From Streptomyces alboflavus (GTDB taxonomy: Bacteria > Actinomycetota > Actinomycetes > Streptomycetales > Streptomycetaceae): a DNA stretch of 64,000 nt. Positions 1-8,736 of this stretch are shown here, piece by piece. The notes below the pieces were generated by a model that did not search any database, was not told the origin of the DNA, and saw only the letters and a program-made list of their open reading frames with translations. The position numbers and the translations under genes were made by a program. Positions within the stretch are counted from its first letter, which is position 1; every line of letters begins with the position of its first letter. The stretch covers positions 1-64,000 of the forward strand of contig NZ_JNXT01000012.1 in assembly GCF_000716675.1 (NCBI RefSeq), written 5' to 3'.

Positions 1-205
1 CGCCCACCCCCGGGCGACCTCGCGTCCCACTGCCACGGGTGGGCGGGTGGGAGAAACCCGCCGCGGTAGCGGTGGGCACCCCCACCCACCCGCAGACGAA
101 ATCGCGCCAACGTCACCCCCGGAGCCCCACACCGCTTCCGGCGCCCCGCCAGCAACCGTAAGCTCCGCCCCCGACACCGAGTTACCACCGGTAAGGGGAC
201 GACAC

Positions 206-1999
206 GTGGGGCACGCACGGACGTCAGGAAGCACCCGCAGAACCTTCGTCGCGCGTACAGCGGCCGTCGGCGGGGCGGCCGCGCTGGGGGGCGGGGCCCT
301 GGCGGCCCCGGCACGCGCGGCCGACCCCGCGCCCCGGGCCGGCCGGACGGTCGCCGTGCTCGGCGGCGGCGTCGCCGGGCTCACCGCCGCCCACGAGCTG
401 GTGGAGCGCGGCTTCGCCGTGACCGTGTACGAGCGCAGGGCGCTGGGCGGCAAGGCGCGCAGCATGGACGTACCGAACAGCGCGAAGGGGAACCGCAGGC
501 CGCTCCCCGGGGAGCACGGCTTCCGCTTCATTCCGGGGATCTATCACAACCTGCCGGACACCATGCGGCGCATCCCGTTCCCGGGGAACAGGAACGGCGT
601 CTGGGACAACCTCGTCAGCCCGCCCGAGATGAGCTTCGCGCGGTCGGGCGGCCGGGAGGACATCCGGCTGCCGATCCCGCAGCACACGGGCGACCCGGCC
701 CACCTCGACAAGGACGACATCGCCCGCGCCCTCACGGCCCTGCTCGACACGGCCACGAGCATCCCCGGCCATGAGGTCGCGTACTTCGTCAACCGCGCCC
801 TGGTCTTCCTGACGAGCTGCGACGAGCGCCGCGACGACGACTGGGAGTCGACGCCGTGGTGGGAGTTCGTGCGCGCCGAGCAGATGTCGAAGGACTACCA
901 GCGGGTCCTCGCGATCGGCGTGACGCGCAACATCGTGGCGACGAAGGCCGAGGAGGCCAGCACCCGCACGGTCGGCACGCTCGGCGAGGCGCTCGTGTTC
1001 AACGCGCTCGGGCGGGGCGCGGACGGCCCGCCGGACCGCATCCTGAACGCGCCGACCAACGAGGCGTGGATCGACCCGTGGGTGACGCATCTGAAGGCGC
1101 TCGGCGTGGAGTTCCGCGTCGGCTGGACGGTGCGCGAGCTGGCGTACGGCGGTGGCCGGATCACGAAGACGGTCGTCGAGAACCCCGACGGCAAGCGCGA
1201 GGACGTCGTCGCCGACCACTACGTACAGGCCATGCCGGTCGAGCACGCCCGCAGGACCTGGAGCCGTGAACTCAAGGCGGCAGACCCGCAGTTGGTGCGG
1301 TGCGACAAGCTCAAGACGGACTGGATGACGGGCATCCAGTTCTATCTGACCCAGCGGCCCGACGTCGTCGAGGGGCACTTCAACCTCATCGACTCGCCGT
1401 GGTCCCTGACCGGCATCGCGCAGGCCGCGCACTGGAAGGGCCGTGACTTCCCCGCGGACTACGGCGACGGCACGGCGGTGGACTGTCTGTCGGTGGACAT
1501 CTCCGAGTGGGACAAGCCGGGGATGCTCTACGGCAAGACGGCCAAGCAGTGCACGCGCGACGAGGTGGCGCGCGAGGTGTGGGCGCAGCTCAAGGCGTCC
1601 CTCAATGACACCGGCAAGACGGCTCTGAGCGACAGCAAGCTGCACTCGTGGTTCCTGGACCCGGGCGTCGACGGCATCGGCGGCCCGAACCCGACCAACG
1701 AGGACGAGCTGCTCATCCATCCGGTGGGCACCCTGCACAACCGCCCGTCGGCCGCCACGAAGATCCCGAACCTGTTCCTCGCGGGCGACTACGTGGCCGT
1801 CGACATCGACCTGGCCACCATGGAGGGCGCCAATGCCGCGGCCCGCCAGGCCGTGAACGCGCTGCTCGACCGGGTGGGCTCGGACCAGAAGCGGTGCGAG
1901 GTGACGCCGCTGTACCGCGCCCCGGAGATCGAGGGCCTGCGGCGCCACGACCGCCTCCGGTACCGGCTCGGGCTGCCCAATCTGCTGGATCTGGGCTGA
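206..1999 (+). CDS. Tat-signal FAD-dependent amine oxidase/phytoene desaturase-like oxidoreductase
   Basis: A 597-residue flavoprotein. A twin-arginine signal (RRTFVA, R11-R12) is followed by an Ala/Gly-rich hydrophobic stretch and an ARA-A cleavage site near residue 38, so export by Tat is expected. The ADP-binding motif GGGVAG (about 53-58) with an acidic YER end of strand 2 (about 75-77), and the C-terminal FLAGDYV...MEGANAAARQA segment, mark the FAD-binding fold of the phytoene desaturase/hydroxysqualene dehydroxylase/amine oxidase superfamily. The substrate is not identifiable. I chose the GTG at 206 because AAGGGGA lies 5 bases upstream; the longer frame opening at 47 adds only a Pro-rich segment before the signal peptide. 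A lipoprotein gene follows 40 bp downstream on the same strand. No carotenoid or hopanoid genes flank it. Confidence 0.8.
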   Translation: MGHARTSGSTRRTFVARTAAVGGAAALGGGALAAPARAADPAPRAGRTVAVLGGGVAGLTAAHELVERGFAVTVYERRALGGKARSMDVPNSAKGNRRPLPGEHGFRFIPGIYHNLPDTMRRIPFPGNRNGVWDNLVSPPEMSFARSGGREDIRLPIPQHTGDPAHLDKDDIARALTALLDTATSIPGHEVAYFVNRALVFLTSCDERRDDDWESTPWWEFVRAEQMSKDYQRVLAIGVTRNIVATKAEEASTRTVGTLGEALVFNALGRGADGPPDRILNAPTNEAWIDPWVTHLKALGVEFRVGWTVRELAYGGGRITKTVVENPDGKREDVVADHYVQAMPVEHARRTWSRELKAADPQLVRCDKLKTDWMTGIQFYLTQRPDVVEGHFNLIDSPWSLTGIAQAAHWKGRDFPADYGDGTAVDCLSVDISEWDKPGMLYGKTAKQCTRDEVAREVWAQLKASLNDTGKTALSDSKLHSWFLDPGVDGIGGPNPTNEDELLIHPVGTLHNRPSAATKIPNLFLAGDYVAVDIDLATMEGANAAARQAVNALLDRVGSDQKRCEVTPLYRAPEIEGLRRHDRLRYRLGLPNLLDLG

Positions 2000-2039
2000 T
2001 CCGGGCTGAGAGGGCCCCGGTTCGGGGTACATCCCCGGC

Positions 2040-3002
2040 ATGACACGGCAAGCACAGGGACGCGTGCGGGAGCGGGTGCGGGTGTGGCGCGCGGCGACGG
2101 CGGTGGCGGTCGTCGCCGCGCTGGCCGCGGGCTGCACGCTGAAGACGGACCGGGACGGCGACGGCAAGCGGTCCGGCTCCGGGGACGGCGGCCGCGTGCT
2201 CGCCGTGAAGATCGACAACGTGGGTCCCGCGCGCCCGCAGACGGGCCTCGACGCGGCGGACGTCGTGTACGTCGAGCAGGTGGAGGCGGGTCTGAGCCGC
2301 CTGATGGCGGTGTACGCGAGCAAGCTGCCGCCCGTCGTCGGCCCGGTGCGCAGCGCCCGCGAGACGGACCTGGACCTGCTGCGCCAGTTCGACGATCCGG
2401 CGCTCGCCTTCTCCGGCGCGCAGTCCAAGCTGCTTCCGCTCATCGACCGGGCGCCGCTGCGGCCGCTGCCACCGGGCAAGGCCCCGGGCCCCGCGTACTA
2501 CCGCGGCGGAGGCAAGCCCGCCCCGCACAACCTCTATCTGCGGCCCGCCGCGCTCGGCGTCAAGGCCGAGGCGCGCGGCCTGGACAGCACCGGCTTCACG
2601 TTCGGCCCGCGCCCGGCGGGCGGCACGCCACAGACGCGGCACACGGTCCGCTTCCCGTCGGCGCGCTTCGCCTTCACCTGGGTCGAGTACGAGGGGCGCT
2701 GGCACATCGCGATGGACGGCACCCAGGCCCGTACCGCCGCGGGCAAGCCCCTGACGGCCGCCACGGTCGTGGTCCAGCGCGTCGACATCCGTGACTCCCG
2801 CTTCCACGACCGCTCGGGCAACACCTCGCCGCTGACCCGCTCCGTCGGCGAGGGAACGGCCCGGGTGCTGCGCGACGGCCGCTCCTACGAGGCGCGCTGG
2901 GAGCGGCGGACGGCGGCCGACGGGACGGAGTTCACCACGCCCGGGGGCAAGCCGCTGTCGTTCGCGAAGGGTCCTGTGTGGGTGGTGTTCACGAAGGCGT
3001 GA
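2040..3002 (+). CDS. DUF3048 domain lipoprotein (YerB-like)
   Basis: A 320-residue secreted lipoprotein. The N-terminus has a basic stretch, a hydrophobic run and the lipobox LAAGC (Cys near residue 32). The mature part starts with VLAVKIDN and continues with ARPQTGLDAADVVYVEQVEAG and GPVRSARETDLDLL, the hallmark segments of DUF3048 proteins. A second conserved half contains HTVRFP and FTWVEYEGRWHIAMDG. The biochemical role of the family is unknown; it is expected to sit on the outer face of the membrane. The gene follows the FAD oxidoreductase and converges on pcaV, overlapping it by 14 bp at the stop codons. Confidence 0.88.
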   Translation: MTRQAQGRVRERVRVWRAATAVAVVAALAAGCTLKTDRDGDGKRSGSGDGGRVLAVKIDNVGPARPQTGLDAADVVYVEQVEAGLSRLMAVYASKLPPVVGPVRSARETDLDLLRQFDDPALAFSGAQSKLLPLIDRAPLRPLPPGKAPGPAYYRGGGKPAPHNLYLRPAALGVKAEARGLDSTGFTFGPRPAGGTPQTRHTVRFPSARFAFTWVEYEGRWHIAMDGTQARTAAGKPLTAATVVVQRVDIRDSRFHDRSGNTSPLTRSVGEGTARVLRDGRSYEARWERRTAADGTEFTTPGGKPLSFAKGPVWVVFTKA

Positions 3003-3453
3003 CGGTTTCGGCCAGGGGGTCGCGCAGACGCTCCGCCGCGTCGGCGACCCGCTGGATCAGGCTGAGGAACAGCGCCCGCTCCTCGTCGGCGAGCGGCGCG
3101 AGGAGGACTTCGTTCATCCGGGCCGCGCGCACCGTGAGGCGGCGGTGGACGCGCCTGCCCTCGGCCGTGGGGCGCAGCAGGGCGCGGCGGCCGTCCTGCG
3201 GGTCGCGGACCTTGTCGAGGAGGTCCCTGCGGGTCAGCCTGCCGACGACGTCGGCGACGGTGGAGCGGTCCAGGCGCACCCGCTCGCCCACGCCGCGCTG
3301 GTCGAGTCCCGGCTCGGCGATCAGGGCGTTCAGGACCGCGAACTGCGGTGAGGTGATCTCCTCGGAGACCATCGCGTTCCACAGCAGGTGGTGTGCCTGC
3401 TGCAGGCGTCGGGCCAGGTGGCCCGGGTGGGTGCTCAGGTCCACCGCGGCCAT
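2989..3453 (-). CDS. pcaV: PcaV, MarR-family repressor of the pca operon
   Basis: A 154-residue MarR protein with a winged-helix core: recognition helix in LDRSTVADVVGRLTRRDLL, wing around DPQDGRRALL. It is divergent from pcaI, the arrangement described for Streptomyces coelicolor PcaV, which represses the protocatechuate genes and is released by protocatechuate. Counting from the ATG, residue 15 is Arg (HLARRL), matching the Arg15 reported as key for ligand contact in PcaV. GAGGAG sits 5 bases before the ATG. The assignment rests on position, family and this residue; MarR regulators of other aromatic acids are the main alternative. Confidence 0.85.
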   Translation of the reverse strand: MAAVDLSTHPGHLARRLQQAHHLLWNAMVSEEITSPQFAVLNALIAEPGLDQRGVGERVRLDRSTVADVVGRLTRRDLLDKVRDPQDGRRALLRPTAEGRRVHRRLTVRAARMNEVLLAPLADEERALFLSLIQRVADAAERLRDPLAETVTPS

Positions 3454-3637
3454 GGCTGCTCCTCACGCACCCGAAGGCATGGGTCGGTATGGATCGGTGT
3501 ACTGAACGATATCTCCAAGTCGCTTGGTGCGAAGGCATCTTGACGACTCCAGGTGGCAGTGGCAGCGTGAGTCCGGGGTTCACGGAAATAGTCAGTGTGC
3601 TGATGAAATCTCGGCGGGAGAGACGAGGTCGGCCCGG
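3454..3637. promoter_or_regulatory. Divergent pcaV-pcaI promoter/operator region
   Basis: This 184-bp gap separates the divergent repressor and structural genes. It holds a perfect short palindrome CCAAG-TCG-CTTGG at 3515-3527 and two direct copies of GAAGGCAT (3472-3479 and 3531-3538). A TTGACG at 3540-3545 could be a -35 element, but I see no convincing -10. The palindrome is the best candidate for a PcaV site, inferred only from symmetry and position. Confidence 0.4.
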
Positions 3638-4392
3638 ATGGACAAGGTGGTCGCTTCGGCCGCGGACGCGGTGGCCGACATCGCGGACGGCGCCTCCCTC
3701 GCCGTCGGCGGGTTCGGGCTCAGCGGCGTGCCGACGGTGCTGATCGAGGCGCTGCACGCCCGGGGCGCCACGGGTCTGCACGTCGTCTCGAACAACTGCG
3801 GCGCCCTGGACACGGGCCTCGCCGTGCTCCTCGCGGCGGGCCGCATCGCGCGCGTGACGGGCTCGTACATCGGCGCCAACAAGGAGTTCGCCCGCCAGTA
3901 CCTGGCCGGTGAGCTGGACGTCGAGCTGATCCCGCAGGGAACGCTCGCGGAACGGCTGCGGGCCGGGGGCTCCGGCATCCCCGCGTTCTACACCCCGGCC
4001 GGGGTGGGCACGCAGGTCGCCGAGGGCGGTCTGCCGGTGCGGTACGACGGCCGGGGCGGGGTCGCGGTGGCGTCGCCGCCCAAGGAGGTCCGGGAGTTCG
4101 ACGGCGTCCCGTACGTCCTTGAGCACGCCATCCGCACCGACTTCGCGCTGGTACGGGCGGCGCGGGGCGACCGGCACGGGAACCTGGTGTTCGCCCGGGC
4201 GAGCCGGAACTTCAACCCGCTCGCCGCGATGGCGGGGAGGGTGACGGTCGCCGAGGTGGAGGATCTTGTGGAGCCCGGCGCGCTCGACCCGGACGCGGTG
4301 CATCTGCCGGGTGTGTTCGTCCGGCGGGTGGTGGAGCTGAGTCCGGCCGAGGCCGCCGCCAAGCGCGTCGAGAACCGGACGGTGAGCTCCTG

Positions 4393-4393
<1 letters not shown>
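3638..4393 (+). CDS. pcaI: 3-oxoadipate CoA-transferase subunit A
   Basis: A 251-residue alpha subunit of the succinyl-CoA:3-oxoadipate CoA-transferase, which activates beta-ketoadipate to its CoA thioester in the cytoplasm. The family glycine-rich motif GGFGLSGVP is at residues 24-32, followed by SNNCG and [22 protein letters not shown], all typical of PcaI/ScoA. I place the start at ATG 3638 (MDKVVASA), preceded by GAGG; the longer open frame from 3524 runs through promoter DNA. The stop overlaps the pcaJ start (TGATG). The gene is first in the pca operon and likely repressed by PcaV. Confidence 0.93.
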
Positions 4394-5234
<841 letters not shown>

Positions 5235-5238
<4 letters not shown>

Positions 5239-5915
5239 CCATCGCCCCCTCTCCCCCGCCCTACCGCAGCCTCGAACTCCGCACCCCGCGCGGCCCGCTC
5301 GTCCAGGTCCGCGACCCCGAGGCCGTGGAGCTGACCGGCCCCGTCTTCGGCGTCACCGACGTCACGGCGCTGGACGGCGATCTGACCCGGCAGCACACGG
5401 GCGAGCCGATCGGGGAGCGGATCACGGTCACCGGGCGGGTCAGGGACCGTCAGGGGCGGCCGGTCCGCGGCCAGCTGGTCGAGCTGTGGCAGACCAACGC
5501 GGCCGGCAGGTACGCCCACCGCCGCGATCAGCACGCGGCGCCCCTCGACCCGAACTTCACCGGCTGCGGCCGCTGTCTGACCGACGACGACGGCACGTAC
5601 ACCTTCACGACGATCAGGCCGGGTGCCTACGCGTGGCGCAACCACGACAACGCCTGGCGCCCCGCCCACCTGCACTTCTCCTTCTTCGGCACGGCGTTCG
5701 CCCAGCGCCTGGTGACGCAGATGTACTTCCCCGGCGACCCGCTCCTCGCCCTGGACCCGGTGCTGCACTCGGTCACCGACGAGGCGGCGCGGGCCCGGCT
5801 CGTGGCCGCGTACGACCATGACCTGTCGGTCCCCGAGTGGTCGCTCGGCTACCGCTGGGACGTCGTCCTGGACGGCCCGTCCGCGACGCTCTTCGAGGAG
5901 GGCGGGGCGCGGTGA
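5235..5915 (+). CDS. pcaH: Protocatechuate 3,4-dioxygenase beta subunit
   Basis: A 226-residue iron-binding subunit of protocatechuate 3,4-dioxygenase, an intradiol enzyme that opens protocatechuate to 3-carboxy-cis,cis-muconate. The Fe(III) ligand segments are visible: the first Tyr in [12 protein letters not shown], then [19 protein letters not shown], which supplies the second Tyr and the two His (HLH). The substrate-entry region [18 protein letters not shown] is also typical. The ATG overlaps the pcaJ stop and the pcaG GTG overlaps its stop, so pcaJ-H-G are translationally coupled. No abnormality is seen, but the enzyme needs an alpha subunit and pcaG is frameshifted. Confidence 0.95.
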
Positions 5916-6579
5916 CGGCGCAAGGACAGCGGGGCGCGGTGGCCGCGCAAGGGGAACGGGGCGCGGTGGCCGCGCAAGGGGAACGGGGCGCAGTGGCGGC
6001 GCAAGGACGGCGAGGTCCGGTGCCCGCACCGCACGCCCCCACCCCCTCGCAGACCGTCGGCCCCTTCTTCGGTCACGCGCTGCCCGCCCCCGGCGGCCCC
6101 GAGATCGCGCCCCTCGCCCACCCCGACACGATCACCCTCCACGGATACGTGTACGACGGCGCCGGGGACCCCGTCCACGACGCCCTCCTCGAAATCTGGC
6201 AGCCGGCGCCGGACGGCTCCCGCGCGGGCGCGCCCGGCTCGCTGCGCCGCGACCCCGTGACCGGCCGCCCGGCCGGCCGTGACGGCGTCACGTTCACGGG
6301 GTTCGGCCGTGTGCCCACGGACGCGGACGGCCACTGGGCGATCCACACCCTCCCGCCCGGCGGCGCCCCCTACTGTCGGTCGCCCTCTTCGCCCGCGGCC
6401 TCCTGAACCACCTGTTCACCCGCGCGTACCTGCGCGACGACCCCGACGACACCCTGCTCACGGACTTGGACGCGGGCCGCCGCGCGACGCTCCTCGCCCA
6501 GGCGGGGCCGCCGGGCACCTACCGCTTCGACATACACCTCCAGGGGGAGGGCGAGACAGTGTTCCTGGAGTTCCCGTGA
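5912..6579 (+). pseudogene. pcaG: Protocatechuate 3,4-dioxygenase alpha subunit, frameshifted
   Basis: The first part reads PSQTVGPFFGHAL, HGYVYDGAGDPVHDALLEIWQ and GFGRVPTDADGHWAIHTLPPGGAPY, the conserved PcaG core. At 6371-6375 the bases TACTG stand where the family has Tyr-Leu (TAC CTG). From there the correct continuation, LSVALFARGLLNHLFTRAYL to VFLEFP-stop, lies in the -1 frame and ends at 6579. In the original frame translation stops at 6406 after 11 wrong residues. One missing C explains everything: either a true mutation or an indel error. The GTG at 5912 overlaps the pcaH stop; a second GTG at 6020, with GAGG just upstream, would skip the N-terminal repeat and give the usual family length. 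pcaB begins inside the TGA. Confidence 0.88.
5918..6025 (+). repeat. 4 x 27-bp in-frame tandem repeat at the pcaG 5' end
   Basis: Four contiguous 27-bp units (starting 5918, 5945, 5972 and 5999) encode the nonapeptide AQGERGAVA with small changes. They separate the coupled GTG start at 5912 from the conserved PcaG N-terminus. The last unit contains the alternative GTG start at 6020. Confidence 0.9.
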
Positions 6580-8102
6580 GCGGCGAGGCGTACGAAGTGA
6601 CGAGCGCGGCCCATGGCGTGAACGGCGCGGCGCACGCTTCGGGGGAATGCCCCGCCCTCGACGTCGGCCTTCTGGCCCCGGGGCGTGCGGGCTCGCCCAC
6701 GGAGCACGCCACGAGCGACCAGGCCTTTCTCCAGGCCATGCTCGACGCGGAGGCGGCGCTGACGCGGGCACAGGCGGCGATGGGCACGGCCCCGGCGTCG
6801 GCGGCGGCCGAGGTCACCGCTGCCGCCGTCGCCGCCCGCTTCGACGCGCGCGCCCTCGCGGTGCGGGCCCGGGCGGGCGGCAATCCGGTGATCCCGCTGG
6901 TGGCGGACCTGACGGCGGCGGTGCCTCCGGAGGCGGCGCCTTACGTCCACCGGGGTGCGACCAGCCAGGACATCCTGGACACGGCGGCGATGCTGGTGGC
7001 GGCGCGGACGCTCGACCTGCTGCTGGCCGACCTTTCTTTGCTGGAGGGGGAGTTGGCCCGCCTGGCCCAGGCCCACCGGGACACGGCGATGCCGGGCCGC
7101 ACGCTCACCCAGCACGCGGCGCCGACGACGTTCGGCCTGAAGGCGGCCGGGTGGCGGGCGCTCGTCCTGGACGCGCGGGACCGTGCGACGCGGGTACGAG
7201 GAGGGCTGCCGGTGCAGCTGGGCGGGGCGGTGGGGACGCTGGCGGCGGCGCAGGCGTACGGGACCGCCGGACCGTACGCACCGCACACACGGCACGCACC
7301 CGACGCACCCGACGCACCCGACGCACCCGACGCACCCGACGCCCAAGATCTGACACTCCGTCTCATCACCACCTACGCAAACGAATTGCACCTCTCCGAA
7401 CCCGACCTGCCGTGGCACACCCTCCGTACTCCCCTGGCGGACCTCGCCGGGGCGCTCGCCCTCACCGCCGGGGCGCTCGGCAAGCTCGCCGCCGACGTGC
7501 TCACGCTCTCCCGCACGGAGATCGGTGAGCTCTCCGAAGGCGGGGCGGGCGGCTCGTCCGCGATGCCGCACAAGGCGAACCCGGTCCGCGCGACCCTGAT
7601 CGCCGCCGCGGCCCAGCGCGCGCCCGCCCTCGCGGCCACGCTGTACGCCTCGCTGCCCGCCGCCGACGAACGCCCGCCCGGCGCCTGGCACGCCGAGTGG
7701 GAGCCCCTGCGGGACCTCCTGCGCCTGGTCGGCGGCGCGGCCCGCGACGCGGTGGACCTGTGCGACCGCCTCCAGGTCCACCCGGCCACGATGCGCGACC
7801 ACCTGGACCTCACGGCGGGCCTCCTCACGTCCGAACGCCTCATCGTGGAACTGACGCCGTCCCTGGGCCGCGCCCGCGCAGCTGAGCTGGTGTCCGCGGC
7901 GGCGGCGAAGGTCAGGACGGGCGGTGGGACCCTGGCAGACGCGGTGGCGGCGGAACTGACGGCGCTCCCGCCCCGGCCTCACGGGGCCGACGGTCCCGCA
8001 CCCCCCGTACCCGACCTCACCACTCTCACCGAACTCACCGACCCCACCCACTGGACCGGCTGCGCGGAAGCCCTCACGGACCGCGCGCTGAAACGACGTT
8101 GA
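6576..8102 (+). CDS. pcaB: 3-carboxy-cis,cis-muconate cycloisomerase
   Basis: A fumarase/aspartase-superfamily enzyme of 508 residues that lactonises 3-carboxy-cis,cis-muconate, the product of PcaHG. Superfamily landmarks are present: HRGATSQDILDTA, TLTQHAAPTTFG and the mobile signature loop GGSSAMPHKANPV carrying the catalytic Ser. The GTG at 6576 overlaps the pcaG TGA. PcaB is usually about 370-460 residues; the excess lies at the N-terminus and in an APD-repeat insertion between the GGAVGTLAAAQAYG helix and the LTLRLITTYA helix. The next operon gene expected in Streptomyces, pcaL (pcaD-pcaC fusion), is not present; an unrelated small gene follows 150 bp downstream. Confidence 0.92.
   Translation: MSGEAYEVTSAAHGVNGAAHASGECPALDVGLLAPGRAGSPTEHATSDQAFLQAMLDAEAALTRAQAAMGTAPASAAAEVTAAAVAARFDARALAVRARAGGNPVIPLVADLTAAVPPEAAPYVHRGATSQDILDTAAMLVAARTLDLLLADLSLLEGELARLAQAHRDTAMPGRTLTQHAAPTTFGLKAAGWRALVLDARDRATRVRGGLPVQLGGAVGTLAAAQAYGTAGPYAPHTRHAPDAPDAPDAPDAPDAQDLTLRLITTYANELHLSEPDLPWHTLRTPLADLAGALALTAGALGKLAADVLTLSRTEIGELSEGGAGGSSAMPHKANPVRATLIAAAAQRAPALAATLYASLPAADERPPGAWHAEWEPLRDLLRLVGGAARDAVDLCDRLQVHPATMRDHLDLTAGLLTSERLIVELTPSLGRARAAELVSAAAAKVRTGGGTLADAVAAELTALPPRPHGADGPAPPVPDLTTLTELTDPTHWTGCAEALTDRALKRR
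7293..7340 (+). repeat. 9-bp in-frame microsatellite in pcaB
   Basis: GACGCACCC is repeated four times perfectly (7302-7337), with one degenerate copy on each side, encoding consecutive Ala-Pro-Asp triplets. It sits in a loop of PcaB that has no counterpart in the usual family sequence. This is the third in-frame repeat in the same operon. Confidence 0.88.
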
Positions 8103-8252
8103 ACCAAGCGCGCTCTCAGGCGTCCGCACCGCCCCGACCAGGCACGCCCCGCACGTGAGAAGCAGCACACGTCACCGTCAAGTCACCCCCGTGACACATC
8201 CGTGCCTTAAGTTTCGAGATGATCGTGGAACTTCACGCACGGAGGTGAGCAC

Positions 8253-8618
8253 GTGCCCCGACTCGGCGGACGCCCCTGGGTGTTCACCGCGCTGGCCGCC
8301 GTGCTGTTCGTCGTCCTCCAGTGCTTCGGTCCCGGATCCGGCGGCGGTGCGGTCGCAGGGCTCGCCGTCGAGGCCAGGGAGTCCGTCGTCTCGTCGGCCT
8401 GTGAGGGTCCCGCGGGAGCCGGGGCCGCGTCCGAGCACATGCGGGTCCGGGCCCGGCCGCACGCGTGCCCCGTCACCGACGGGCACGTGGCCGTCGCCGT
8501 CACGGTGACGTCGGACGCCCCGGCCGCGCGGCCGTCGCTGCCGCGCCTCGTCGCGTACGACGAGAGCAGACCCGCGGGCCGTGAACTGCCCTCCCTGCTC
8601 CAAGTCTTCCGCTGCTGA
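8253..8618 (+). CDS. Small membrane-anchored protein upstream of SulP
   Basis: A 121-residue protein I do not recognise. It begins with a short cytoplasmic stretch and one hydrophobic helix (WVFTALAAVLFVVLQCF). An extracytoplasmic part with HVAVAVTVTSDAPAARPSLPRLVAYDESRPAGRELPSLLQVFRC follows, ending in Cys. The GTG start has a very strong ribosome-binding site, GGAGGTGA, 5 bases upstream, which supports it as a real gene. The SulP transporter gene follows 118 bp downstream on the same strand, so the two may be co-expressed. No enzymatic motif is visible. Confidence 0.65.
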   Translation: MPRLGGRPWVFTALAAVLFVVLQCFGPGSGGGAVAGLAVEARESVVSSACEGPAGAGAASEHMRVRARPHACPVTDGHVAVAVTVTSDAPAARPSLPRLVAYDESRPAGRELPSLLQVFRC

Positions 8619-8736
8619 TCGGTGCCGCCGCACCGGCGCCCGCGACCCCCACACACGTCGCCGTGCCGGTCCGTACCGATCCCATGTCACACCGAGCACC
8701 TACACGCCCCCCGTGGCGCTCAGGAGTCATTCCCCC

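Noticed and set aside
224..2479. A 751-codon minus-strand frame over the FAD oxidoreductase and DUF3048 genes
   Set aside because: Antisense shadow; both plus-strand genes have clear family motifs, signals and ribosome-binding sites.
6373..6376. Programmed -1 frameshift in pcaG
   Set aside because: No slippery heptamer or obvious downstream stem at the site; a simple one-base loss or indel error explains it better.
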